A stretch of DNA of 64,000 nt from Autumnicola patrickiae (GTDB taxonomy: Bacteria > Bacteroidota > Bacteroidia > Flavobacteriales > Flavobacteriaceae), in NCBI RefSeq assembly GCF_031846525.1, contig NZ_JAVRHM010000015.1, forward strand, positions 1-64,000, read 5' to 3'. The notes beneath the pieces were generated by a model. The model was not told where the DNA came from. It worked only from the letters and a program-made list of their open reading frames with translations, and ran no database searches. How positions within the stretch are numbered: position 1 is the stretch's first letter; each line of letters opens with the position of its first letter. Of the stretch, positions 41,667-49,739 are shown one piece after another. The position numbers were made by a program, and so were the translations under genes.

Positions 41667-42080
41667 TTAAACTGGCTCTACGCCTATTTGTTTAAGAATT
41701 CCCAGTTCATCGCTACTTCCCCATCGCTCTACCATTTTTCCATTTTCGAACCTGCTAATTTGCATTCCTCGTGCTTTAATGGATTTTCCGGTACCGGCAA
41801 CTCCCATAAAATCACCTTTATGCGTTCCTGTTAAGGTATACGCAAAAGAGACGTTATCCTCATCGGCCACTAACTGCTCTACTTCTGTTTTCATATCGGG
41901 AAAAGCATTTCTCATCATCGTAAAAAAGTCGATATATCCTTGTGGACCGGGTCCCTGATTTGGCGCAGGATCATGATCCTTAACATCATCTGCTACAAGG
42001 TTCCTTAGATTTTCCAAGTCCCCGGAATTTACAGCCTCACCAAATTTCTTTTGAATTTCCTTATTTTTCTCTTTACTCAT
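41667..42080 (-). CDS. SnoaL-like / ester cyclase domain protein
   Basis: This 137-residue single-domain protein has the NTF2-like fold of the SnoaL/polyketide-cyclase family. Seen are NSGDLENLRNLVADDVKDHD, GPQGYIDFFTMMRNAFPDM, and GKSIKARGMQISRFENGKMV. These proteins act as small enzymes or binding proteins; the ester-cyclase label in databases rarely reflects a known reaction. It is monocistronic, downstream of the cupin gene with 175 nt between. Confidence 0.85.
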   Translation of the reverse strand: MSKEKNKEIQKKFGEAVNSGDLENLRNLVADDVKDHDPAPNQGPGPQGYIDFFTMMRNAFPDMKTEVEQLVADEDNVSFAYTLTGTHKGDFMGVAGTGKSIKARGMQISRFENGKMVERWGSSDELGILKQIGVEPV

Positions 42081-42255
42081 ATCTTGGATTTTTTATTATT
42101 CATGAAGTTCACCAAAATCCGGAGTAAATAAAAATATCTACTGATAGTTTTAGGCATTGCTTAAGCAAGGTTTAACGTATGCAAGCAAACCTTGATCCCT
42201 GGTCTTACAATTCGAAAACTTTAAAAAATGCCTTTTGTGCAGAAAAATCCTACCG

Positions 42256-43131
42256 CTAAATTTTGTTCTTCTGGTGAGTCTTTTTAATGGCCTGCTCATT
42301 CTTATAATCGATCCACTTCTGTCCTTTCCATTTGCGCATGTAGTTATCAAAATGGCGCATAAAAAAAACATTATAGACAGCCTTGGAGAAGTTAGTTACA
42401 CTCCTTGGTGTGGCTCGCAGGCTCATAGAAAAGCCGGCAGTTAAGTAGGTCATTTGGTGCCAGTAACCTTCCGGCATATATAATGCTTCCCCGTGATTTA
42501 ATTCGGTTATATAACCTTTTGCTTTTTTCAGCGCCGGAAATTTTTCAAAATCTGGGTTTACAAAATCTATATCCTGCCGGGAAATAAGTGCATGTGGCAC
42601 TTTATAAAGGTATTGGCTTTCTGAAGGAGGAAATAGGATACATTGTTTCTTTCCGTGGAAATGAAAATGAAGAATATTTGCAAAATCGATATCATAGTGC
42701 ATAAAAACCTTCGAATTCTCTCCTCCGAAAAACAATGTTGGAAGCTGTTTTAAAAACCGTACTCCCAAATCTGGAAACCAGAAATCCTTCTGAAGTGACG
42801 GCACTTCCTTGAGCATGTGGTAAAGAAAAATACGATAATTTGTGGGCCCTGATTTCAACAACTTAATGTACTCGGACATTTTCATTTTCGTATGCGGCTC
42901 ATTAAACTTGTATTCCGAAGATATTGGCCTGTCGTCGTAAAGCGGCACAATTTTATCTCCCGCAACTTCATCTATATATTCAAGATTCCATTTTTCATAG
43001 GCCGGCCAGTCTTCTATAAGCTGCTCAATCACTACCGGCTTTTGAGGGCGCACGTATTTTTTAAGAAAATCAGCTTTAGAAATTCGCTTTTCCCTTGGAA
43101 TTTCCGCAAGTTGTAGGCCATCGCTCATCAT
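42256..43131 (-). CDS. JmjC-like cupin domain protein
   Basis: This 291-residue protein has the cupin-8/JmjC-like double-stranded beta-helix. The Fe(II) ligands are the HxD in MHYDIDFANI (about residue 143) and the distal His in PEGYWHQM (about residue 229). The N-terminal RPQKPVVIEQLIEDWPAYEK is typical of the asparaginyl/histidyl hydroxylases related to FIH. It probably hydroxylates a protein or small substrate using 2-oxoglutarate. A -7 box lies about 120 nt upstream at 43250-43257. It follows bioB after 303 nt and a terminator, so it is probably a separate unit. Confidence 0.87.
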   Translation of the reverse strand: MMSDGLQLAEIPREKRISKADFLKKYVRPQKPVVIEQLIEDWPAYEKWNLEYIDEVAGDKIVPLYDDRPISSEYKFNEPHTKMKMSEYIKLLKSGPTNYRIFLYHMLKEVPSLQKDFWFPDLGVRFLKQLPTLFFGGENSKVFMHYDIDFANILHFHFHGKKQCILFPPSESQYLYKVPHALISRQDIDFVNPDFEKFPALKKAKGYITELNHGEALYMPEGYWHQMTYLTAGFSMSLRATPRSVTNFSKAVYNVFFMRHFDNYMRKWKGQKWIDYKNEQAIKKTHQKNKI

Positions 43132-43249
43132 CAGTTAATTTCTATACTTATGCGTATTGGTTATAGTTCTGCTGTTCCGGTTTCACTCTTCTAAATGCTC
43201 TCTTCCGAAGTAAAAGGAAAGTTTTAATGCACCCCTTCGAAAGTGCGTG

Positions 43250-43257
43250 CAAATTTA
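43250..43257 (-). promoter_or_regulatory. -7 box upstream of cupin gene
   Basis: The minus strand reads TAAATTTG, a full -7 match, about 120 nt before the cupin start codon. The rest of the 43132-43434 gap holds only the terminator at 43333-43370 and motif copy 5. Confidence 0.45.
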
Positions 43258-43332
43258 ATGATAAACTTCTATTTTTATATAAAAGGAGGTTAATTCTTAG
43301 AAAAAGAAGCGTAAATTCAGTTAGATCTGAAG

Positions 43333-43370
43333 AAAAAAAAGAGGAAAATTATATAAAAATTCCCTCTTTT
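43333..43370 (-). terminator. Terminator after bioB
   Basis: On the minus strand AAAAGAGGGAATTTTT pairs with AATTTTCCTCTTTT, followed by a long T-run. It lies 65 nt downstream of the bioB stop. Confidence 0.8.
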
Positions 43371-43416
43371 ATCTTACTGATTTTCTCGGTTATGGAATTG
43401 CTAAAAATTAGTGCAT

Positions 43417-43440
43417 GCTCCAAAATGGCAATTATCATGC
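43417..43440. repeat. Dispersed AAAATGGCAATT motif, copy 5
   Basis: The plus strand reads TCCAAAATGGCAATTATCAT (43419-43438). The 12-bp core ends at 43433, one base short of the bioB stop codon (43435-43437). GCATG (43413-43417) and CATGC (43436-43440) are inverted arms around it. Confidence 0.6.
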
Positions 43441-44526
43441 TTTAGTCTTACGTTTCTCCTGGGCCTGAAGGTTTCTTTCAATTTTATGACCGGGTCTTGA
43501 CCATTTTGGCTTTTCCCCAAGGTTTTTATACTGCGAATGTTCAGCATCTACGCTTTTTGGCTGCTCTTTTTTCTCAAAAGCCTTCTGCGGATTTAATCCT
43601 AATGCCTTGAACATCTCCATATCTTCACTTACATCTGGATTTGGTGTGGTAAGAAGCTTATCACCGGCAAAAATCGAGTTTGCCCCTGCAAAAAAGCACA
43701 TTGCCTGCCCTTCCCTGCTCATTTGGGTTCTTCCGGCAGATAATCTAACTTGTGTTTCCGGCATTACAATTCTTGCAGTCGCCACCATTCGCACCATTTC
43801 CCATATCGAAACAGGCTCCTGCTCTTCCATTGGAGTTCCTTCTACAGGAACAAGCGCATTGATTGGTACCGATTCCGGTTGCGGATTCAAAGTAGAAAGC
43901 GCTACCAGCATTCCTGCACGGTCTTCTGCACTTTCCCCCATTCCAATAATTCCGCCGCTACAAACGGTTACATTCGTTTTTCTAACATTATCGATGGTTT
44001 TTAACCTGTCATCAAAACCCCTGGTGGAAATCACCTCTTTATAATAATCTTCTGAAGTATCCAAATTATGGTTATAAGCGTAAAGTCCTGCCTCTGCAAG
44101 ACGCTGCGCCTGGTTCTCTGTAAGCATTCCCAACGTACAGCAAACCTCCATTTCCAGTTTGTTGATGGTGCGCACCATTTCCAGCACATCGTCAAACTCT
44201 TCCCCGTCTTTCACATTTCTCCATGCCGCACCCATACAAACACGGGAACTCCCGGCTGCTTTAGCCCTTAGTGCCTGCGCCTTTACCTGGTTTACACTCA
44301 TAAGGTCGTTTCCTTCCAGATCTGTATGATATCTTGCTGCCTGGGGACAGTATCCGCAATCTTCGGGGCAGCCTCCGGTTTTTATAGACAATAATGTTGA
44401 AACCTGAACTGTATTAGGATCGTGATGTTGCCTGTGGATAGTAGCCGCTTCATAAAGTAGCTCCATCAAAGGTTTATTATATATCTTAAGGATTTCCTCC
44501 CTGGTCCAGTCGTGTTTTGTAGCCAT
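43435..44526 (-). CDS. bioB: Biotin synthase
   Basis: BioB is a radical-SAM enzyme that inserts sulfur into dethiobiotin. The 363-residue protein has the [4Fe-4S] site Cys53, Cys57, Cys60 in GGCPEDCGYCPQ, followed by LLSIKTGG upstream and VCMGAAWRN downstream. The further segments TLGMLTENQAQRL and NINALVPVEGTP contribute to the second cluster and substrate pocket. The last gene of the biotin cluster, it also has its own -7 box at 44545-44552. The C-terminal tail beyond about residue 320 is charged and longer than usual. Confidence 0.97.
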   Translation of the reverse strand: MATKHDWTREEILKIYNKPLMELLYEAATIHRQHHDPNTVQVSTLLSIKTGGCPEDCGYCPQAARYHTDLEGNDLMSVNQVKAQALRAKAAGSSRVCMGAAWRNVKDGEEFDDVLEMVRTINKLEMEVCCTLGMLTENQAQRLAEAGLYAYNHNLDTSEDYYKEVISTRGFDDRLKTIDNVRKTNVTVCSGGIIGMGESAEDRAGMLVALSTLNPQPESVPINALVPVEGTPMEEQEPVSIWEMVRMVATARIVMPETQVRLSAGRTQMSREGQAMCFFAGANSIFAGDKLLTTPNPDVSEDMEMFKALGLNPQKAFEKKEQPKSVDAEHSQYKNLGEKPKWSRPGHKIERNLQAQEKRKTKA

Positions 44527-44544
44527 GAAAATTTAATTTGTATT

Positions 44545-44552
44545 CAAAAATA
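44545..44552 (-). promoter_or_regulatory. -7 box of bioB
   Basis: The minus strand reads TATTTTTG (TAnnTTTG), 18 nt before the bioB start codon. Confidence 0.5.
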
Positions 44553-44593
44553 ACTAAAACTGAAGTTTATTAGCCTTCCTCTGCTAAAGAATT

Positions 44594-44620
44594 TGAGATT
44601 TACTCACTAAGTGAGATTTA
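44594..44620. promoter_or_regulatory. Repeat/palindrome upstream of bioB
   Basis: TGAGATTTA occurs at 44594-44602 and again at 44612-44620, flanking CTCACTAAG; CTCACT and AGTGAG (44603-44615) are also an inverted repeat around one A. It lies about 42 nt upstream of the bioB -7 box and could be an operator. Confidence 0.4.
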
Positions 44621-44686
44621 GCACATCCAGGCTTCAGGTGAAAATGCTTTAGACCTTCAAATATTTTCTCTCCGGTTTGCCCCAGT

Positions 44687-45859
44687 TTACCTACTTACCA
44701 ATATTGAAACCGCGTTGCCCCCAAAACCCACAGCATTTACAAGTATATTTTCCAGTTTCTGCGGAACTTTATCAAATTCTGAAAAAGGAACCGGAAGAAA
44801 TTGCTGGTGCTGAAGCATCAAAATGGCCATTTCAAGACTCAGGTTTCCAGATGCCGCGAAAGTATGCCCTATCTTCCATTTGTTACAGGTAATCGCCGGC
44901 AGTTCCTTTCCAAAAACTTCCTTAATTGCATTTATTTCGGCTAAATCTCCTTTTATAGTTCCCGGTGTATGGGTCACCACAACATCAATATCTGAAGGAT
45001 CTTTTCCTGCCATGGCCATTTTCATGGAATCCTGCATACATTCTCCGTTTGCCGAAATTGAAACGCTGTGTTTCAGTTTCTCGGTCGCATAGCCCATTCC
45101 GGTGATTTGTGCAATTGCATTTGCAGCATTGCCCGCTTCCATGCAAATCATTGCTGCACCTTCACCAAGCACCATAGAATTCCGGGATTTATCCATATTA
45201 AGTGCCTGGCACGGATAATCCAAATCTTCTGAAGCATAAATCTTCATTGCCTTCATCTGCGCCATTGTAAAGGGCGTTAAAGCTGCTTCACTGCCTCCCA
45301 CCAGGAATTTATCAGATAGTTCTGCCTGTATCCATGCAATGCCATTCAGTACAGCATGCAGTCCGGTAGAACAAGTGACGCTGTGGGAAAACTCCGGGCC
45401 TGTGGTTTCGAGATCCTGTCCAACCCAGGAAGATATATTTCCCAGTGTCGTGGTTGGAGAAGCGAGTGTTTCTCCTTTTCCGTTTTCCAGAAACGATGTA
45501 TGATATTTCTCAAAAAGCTCGGTAGCGCCCCGTGAACTTCCAATATTAATCCCAATGTTCTTATCATTCTCCCATCCGGCTTTTTTCATTGCTTCCCTTG
45601 CGGAAAGGATTGCAAACAACACTGACTTATCTATATGCCGATAATTGACATTTTCAGCACGTAACTTTTCTACCTCTTCGGCGAGTTTCTTCGGAAGAAA
45701 ACCCGCATAAGCCTCATTCTCTCCGAAATTACCTTTTGAAAGGTGATGCTTCAGATTTAAATAGTTCTCCCAATTTTCTTCTGAAGTTTTCCCCAGTGGA
45801 GAAACTGAAGCCATTGAAGTAATTGAAATCGATTTTTTCAAATCCTGAATTTTAGACAA
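44687..45859 (-). CDS. Beta-ketoacyl synthase in the biotin operon
   Basis: This 390-residue KAS I/II-type condensing enzyme has the Cys-His-His triad: Cys163 in VTCSTGLHA, His297 in VVTHTPGTIKGD, and His332 in KIGHTFAASGNL. Condensing enzymes extend acyl-ACP chains by two carbons. Its place within the biotin cluster suggests it makes the pimelate precursor, but nothing in the sequence fixes the chain. The translation begins with TTG at 45859, which is also the last part of a -7 box (45857-45864), so the true start may be TTG at codon 7, 18 nt further on. A start at Met16 would remove the first strand. Confidence 0.88.
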   Translation of the reverse strand: MSKIQDLKKSISITSMASVSPLGKTSEENWENYLNLKHHLSKGNFGENEAYAGFLPKKLAEEVEKLRAENVNYRHIDKSVLFAILSAREAMKKAGWENDKNIGINIGSSRGATELFEKYHTSFLENGKGETLASPTTTLGNISSWVGQDLETTGPEFSHSVTCSTGLHAVLNGIAWIQAELSDKFLVGGSEAALTPFTMAQMKAMKIYASEDLDYPCQALNMDKSRNSMVLGEGAAMICMEAGNAANAIAQITGMGYATEKLKHSVSISANGECMQDSMKMAMAGKDPSDIDVVVTHTPGTIKGDLAEINAIKEVFGKELPAITCNKWKIGHTFAASGNLSLEMAILMLQHQQFLPVPFSEFDKVPQKLENILVNAVGFGGNAVSILVSR

Positions 45860-45864
45860 AAATA
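45857..45864 (-). promoter_or_regulatory. -7 box at ketoacyl synthase start
   Basis: The minus strand reads TATTTTTG. The final TTG is the first possible start codon of the ketoacyl synthase gene, so a promoter here and a start at codon 1 cannot both be right. Confidence 0.45.
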
Positions 45865-45917
45865 AGCCCTAAGGCTTCTTCTGCTAAATTTTGGGCCAAA
45901 AAGTTTAACTGAATTAA

Positions 45918-46505
45918 TTACTTTCCAGAATAATAGCAATTAAGTATAGACTTCATTTCCCTATCGCCATCTAAAACCTGCTTTATTTCCTGCTGAACTT
46001 CCACAGAAATTAAAATTTTAAGAGGTTGAGGAATTTTATTTAGCTGTAGAAAAGCTTCCTGCAAATGCCGGTCCCAGTCCTCATGAAAATTAAGAAGATC
46101 GTCCGGGTACACAGTTGTACGGGAAGTTCCTTCATCCTTAGCCTTGAATTCTTCCGTTACATTCAAATATCCATAATCATCAGTAAGCTCTTCATCTTTT
46201 TGGATATCACGAATGGCAATTTCAAAATCGTAAGCCGTAGAAAGACAGTTTGACCGAAAGCTATGGTTCACATATTTGGAAATGTCCCAGCATAAAATAA
46301 AATTGCCCTTACTATTTCTAAAAGTATATTTATCAAGCATTTCCCGGGCAAAAGAGCTCATAGTCTCCACCTCTTCGAGCGTGTAAATATGATCTAAATC
46401 GTCCTGCACCCAGGTTATTGTTCCTTTAGGAATCAACTTTTTAGCTACTACACCGTAACCTATTTCATCACTAATAAATCGGACTTCCGTATCGGGATGC
46501 ATCAT
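45918..46505 (-). CDS. SET domain protein in the biotin operon
   Basis: This 195-residue protein has a SET domain, the SAM-dependent lysine methyltransferase fold. It shows IGYGVVAKKLIPKGT (residues 15-29), the cofactor-binding YVNHSFRSNC (78-87), and the catalytic Tyr in DDYGYLN (109-115). Bacterial SET proteins of this size are widespread and mostly uncharacterised. It lies between bioA (82 nt upstream) and the ketoacyl synthase (59 nt downstream). A role in biotin synthesis, for example a methylation step, is possible but unproven. Confidence 0.85.
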   Translation of the reverse strand: MMHPDTEVRFISDEIGYGVVAKKLIPKGTITWVQDDLDHIYTLEEVETMSSFAREMLDKYTFRNSKGNFILCWDISKYVNHSFRSNCLSTAYDFEIAIRDIQKDEELTDDYGYLNVTEEFKAKDEGTSRTTVYPDDLLNFHEDWDRHLQEAFLQLNKIPQPLKILISVEVQQEIKQVLDGDREMKSILNCYYSGK

Positions 46506-46586
46506 AACTTTCAGAATTCGTTCTTATAAATTAAGCAAATAAAAGAATACGAAAGTCAGGATTTTTTAGCCGTAAAAGTTAAATTT

Positions 46587-47888
46587 TCAGTTTCCGAATT
46601 TCTCCAGAACTTCTTCTACGGAACTATAAATTTTGTTTAATTCCTCATTAGAAATGATGTAAGGTGCAAGAATATAAACCGTGTTCCCAAGCGGTCGCAG
46701 GAAGATTCCGCCGTCCATAAAATGTTTAAATAATTGATTCCGAAGATTTCCATAGCGCTCCATCTTTACATTCAGCTCAAATGCGTAAATCACTCCGAGT
46801 TGCCTCGCATTGGTGACTTTTGGATGATCCTTTATCCTTGCATTAAAATCCTGATGCGACTTTATTACTCTGGAAATATCTTCCTGAATATCTTTAGAAG
46901 TAAGCAATTCTATTCCCGCCAAAGCCGCGGTACAAGCGAGCGGATTAGCCGAATACGTATGGCCGTGAAAAAGCCCCTTCGCAATATCATCTGAATAAAA
47001 TGCATCATAAACTGCCTGGGTGCAGGAAGTAAGCCCCATTGGCAAAAGTCCCGCGGTAAGTGCTTTGGACATACATACGATATCCGGTTGCGCCTCCAGA
47101 TAATCTGAAGCAAAATACTTTCCTGTCTTTCCAAAACCCGTCATCACCTCGTCTGCAATACAAATAATTTCATGCTGTTTACATATTTGAAGGATTTGTT
47201 CCAAACCTTCTGCATCATACATTTTCATAGCCGCAGCGCCCTGCACCAAAGGCTCATAAATAAACCCGGCAAGATTATTTTCTGAAATCAACTTTTTTAG
47301 TTTATCGATAACTGCAGAATTATTGGTGCCGTCTGGCGTGGGAATGCGCACCACTTCTATAAAATGATCTTCAAAAGCACCGTTGTAAACCGAAAGGCCT
47401 GAAACTGACATTGCGCCAAAAGTATCACCATGAAAACCATCTTCAAAAGCCAGCATCACCTTGCGGTCGTTGCCCTGGTTGTGATGGTACTGCAACGCCA
47501 TTTTTATCCCAATTTCTGTTGCTGTAGAACCGTTGTCGTTAAAAAATAATTTCTGCTGATTGGCAGGTAAAATCTTCATTAAAGCTTCAGAAAGTTCTAC
47601 CGCGGGCCGGTGTGTGAATCCGCTAAAAACCACCTGATCCAGCTTTTGCATCTGCTCTGCCACCCGTGAAGTTATAAATTCGTTACAATGGCCGTACATG
47701 CAGGTGTACCAGGAGGCAATGCCATCGATATATTCCTTACCCGCTTCATCATACAGTTTTGCACCTTTTGCTTTTTCTATCGCCAGCATTTCCGGGGAAA
47801 TTTTGTGCTGCGTTAAAGGGTGCCAAAGGTGTTTTTTATCTCTTTCTGAGAGGTTTTGTTCCTCTATGTTTTGTTTAAGGTCGGCCAT
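46587..47888 (-). CDS. bioA: Adenosylmethionine-8-amino-7-oxononanoate aminotransferase
   Basis: BioA uses SAM as amino donor to convert KAPA to DAPA in biotin synthesis. The 433-residue protein is a class III PLP aminotransferase with LWHPLTQHK at the substrate end, ELFFND..GSTATEIGIKMA, and the PLP lysine Lys275 in VCMSKALTAG. The segment GFGKTGKYFA and the metal-free FHGHTYSANPLA are conserved. It is 59 nt from bioD, a gap that holds palindromic repeat B. Confidence 0.97.
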   Translation of the reverse strand: MADLKQNIEEQNLSERDKKHLWHPLTQHKISPEMLAIEKAKGAKLYDEAGKEYIDGIASWYTCMYGHCNEFITSRVAEQMQKLDQVVFSGFTHRPAVELSEALMKILPANQQKLFFNDNGSTATEIGIKMALQYHHNQGNDRKVMLAFEDGFHGDTFGAMSVSGLSVYNGAFEDHFIEVVRIPTPDGTNNSAVIDKLKKLISENNLAGFIYEPLVQGAAAMKMYDAEGLEQILQICKQHEIICIADEVMTGFGKTGKYFASDYLEAQPDIVCMSKALTAGLLPMGLTSCTQAVYDAFYSDDIAKGLFHGHTYSANPLACTAALAGIELLTSKDIQEDISRVIKSHQDFNARIKDHPKVTNARQLGVIYAFELNVKMERYGNLRNQLFKHFMDGGIFLRPLGNTVYILAPYIISNEELNKIYSSVEEVLEKFGN

Positions 47889-47902
47889 ATTATTTCTTAT
47901 TC

Positions 47903-47935
47903 AGACCTGACAGGTTTTAAAAACCTGTCAGGTCT
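47903..47935. repeat. Palindromic repeat, copy B (perfect)
   Basis: AGACCTGACAGGTTTT (47903-47918) and AAAACCTGTCAGGTCT (47920-47935) are perfect 16-bp inverted arms around one A. It resembles copy A at 7414-7444 and lies within the bio operon. Neither strand has a T-run, so it is a REP-like element, not a terminator. Confidence 0.82.
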
Positions 47936-47947
47936 TTCGCTAAAACT

Positions 47948-48562
47948 TTATAATTTACATTTAAAAATTTCCGCATACTCCTTTACCACATTCCGGTCAA
48001 AGTAAGGTTCGTGCTCAATTCTTCCAATTATCGGCACCTTTCCCATCTTCTTTATAATTTCTTCGGAAGTTGGATTTTCATCCCCGCTAAAAATTATTCC
48101 GAAGCATTCGAGTCCGCGACTTTTAAGAAGCTCCAGGCTTAAAAGCGTGTGATTAATACTTCCAAGATAATGCCGGGAAATCAGGATGATCCGGTAATCG
48201 GGTTTAATAAGATCTGCTATTGTATCGTGGTCGTTGATCGGCACCAGAAGTCCGCCGGCTCCTTCAATTACCAGATGATTATCTGTCCGCGGCTCCTTAA
48301 TTTCTTCTGAAGTGATTTTAACCTTATCTATTGCCGCCGCAGCATGCGGACTCATTGGCTTCTTTAGTGCAAAGGAATTTGGATGAAATTCCGTTCTGGA
48401 ATTACTAATAAGTTTTTCGATTTTATGGGTGTCGGAGTTTTCTAAATCTCCCGCCTGGATCGGTTTCCAGTAATCGGCTTGCAAAGCTTCGGTAATAATT
48501 GCTGAAGCAATGGTTTTTCCTACTTCGGTTCCAATCCCGGTGACAAAATATTTATGTTTCAT
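47948..48562 (-). CDS. bioD: Dethiobiotin synthetase
   Basis: BioD carboxylates DAPA to dethiobiotin using ATP and CO2. The 204-residue protein has the P-loop GIGTEVGKT (residues 9-17) near the N-terminus, the DAPA-binding WKPIQAG, VIEGAGGLLVP, and ILISRHYLGSINHTLLSLE. The length is normal. It overlaps bioF by 4 nt (ATGA), so they are co-translated. Confidence 0.96.
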   Translation of the reverse strand: MKHKYFVTGIGTEVGKTIASAIITEALQADYWKPIQAGDLENSDTHKIEKLISNSRTEFHPNSFALKKPMSPHAAAAIDKVKITSEEIKEPRTDNHLVIEGAGGLLVPINDHDTIADLIKPDYRIILISRHYLGSINHTLLSLELLKSRGLECFGIIFSGDENPTSEEIIKKMGKVPIIGRIEHEPYFDRNVVKEYAEIFKCKL

Positions 48563-49704
48563 ATTATTTCTGAAAGTGATTTTATAACTTTTTGAATCTC
48601 TTCTTCGGAATTAAAAGAATGCAGGCAAAACCGCAATCTTTCCTTTCCTTTGGGCACTGTTGGTGACAGAATTGGTTTTACTGAAAATCCGTGCTTTTGA
48701 AGCTTTTCAGCAGCTGATTTAACTTCTGTATTACCCGGAATAACACACGACTGAATTGCAGAATCGCTGGCAATAAAATAAGTTTCCAAATCCTGAATTT
48801 TAAGCTGACCTTTAAAGTATTCAATATTACCTTTTAACCGCTGAAGATCCTGCAGGCCGATATTTGCCAAATTTTGATAGGCGCTTAAAATAGTGGCTAA
48901 AGCATGCGGTGGCAAGGCAGTGGTGAAAATAAAACTCCGGCAAAAGTTAATTAGATAATCCTTTAGCGTATTACTACCTAATATTGCTGCACCGTGACAG
49001 CCCATTCCCTTACCAAAAGTGACAATTCTGGCAAAAACGCCGTTTTCCAGCTCCAATTCCTGAACCAAACCTTCTCCTTTTTGTCCAAAAACGCCTGTAG
49101 CATGAGCTTCATCTACAATCAGAAAGAAATTATTTTCCGAAGCATAATTCGAAAGCGATTTTAAGTCTGGAGAGTCGCCATCCATAGAAAAAACAGATTC
49201 CGTAGCAATAAAAATATCAAAATTTGCCATTTCAAGCCTGCTGATTTTCCTCTTAAGGTCTTCAAGATCGTTATGCCGAAAACTGTAAGATTTGGTATTA
49301 CTCATTTTTATTCCATCCCGAATGGAAGCGTGCACAAGTTCATCATAAAATATAAAATCCCCCCGCTGAGACACCACCGAAAAAAGCCCAATATTGGCAT
49401 CATATCCAGAATTGAAGATAAGTGCAGCTTCAGATTTGTAAAAATCCTTCAGAAAATCTTCAGTAACAGTATATAAATTGTGATTTCCCGAGAGCAATCT
49501 TGAACCTGTAGCACCGTTTTTAAAAAGATTGTAACTCTTCAGGATTTCTTCCGTAGCATTAAATATTTCTTTAGAAGAAGAAAATTCGAGGTAATCATTT
49601 GAAGAAAAATCCACGAGATCATTAGCTTCGCCTAAAGTGCGAAAAGCCGCGTCTTTCTTTCTATTTTCAAGCCTTTTCTCTAAATTTAAAGGATGTCTGG
49701 ACAT
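48559..49704 (-). CDS. bioF: 8-amino-7-oxononanoate synthase
   Basis: BioF joins pimeloyl-ACP/CoA with alanine to form KAPA, the first committed step of biotin synthesis. The 381-residue alpha-oxoamine synthase has NGATGSRLLSGN near residue 63, VDEAHATGVFG at 198-208, and the PLP lysine Lys232 in VTFGKGMGCHGAA. It heads the cluster, with a -7 box at 49709-49716. The mRNA is predicted to be leaderless, since the box ends 4 nt before the ATG. Confidence 0.96.
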   Translation of the reverse strand: MSRHPLNLEKRLENRKKDAAFRTLGEANDLVDFSSNDYLEFSSSKEIFNATEEILKSYNLFKNGATGSRLLSGNHNLYTVTEDFLKDFYKSEAALIFNSGYDANIGLFSVVSQRGDFIFYDELVHASIRDGIKMSNTKSYSFRHNDLEDLKRKISRLEMANFDIFIATESVFSMDGDSPDLKSLSNYASENNFFLIVDEAHATGVFGQKGEGLVQELELENGVFARIVTFGKGMGCHGAAILGSNTLKDYLINFCRSFIFTTALPPHALATILSAYQNLANIGLQDLQRLKGNIEYFKGQLKIQDLETYFIASDSAIQSCVIPGNTEVKSAAEKLQKHGFSVKPILSPTVPKGKERLRFCLHSFNSEEEIQKVIKSLSEII

Positions 49705-49708
49705 GAAA

Positions 49709-49716
49709 CAAAATTA
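49709..49716 (-). promoter_or_regulatory. -7 box abutting bioF start
   Basis: The minus strand reads TAATTTTG and ends 4 nt before the bioF ATG, predicting transcription from the start codon. It drives the bioFDA cluster; a divergent promoter would serve mgtC. Confidence 0.55.
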
Positions 49717-49739
49717 CAACTTTAGAAAAGTCTGATGAT

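Noticed and set aside
43227..43445. 72-codon plus-strand frame
   Set aside because: It contains the bioB terminator and ends in the bioB coding region; not a gene.
43607..44044. 145-codon plus-strand frame
   Set aside because: It is opposite bioB, whose active-site motifs are complete.
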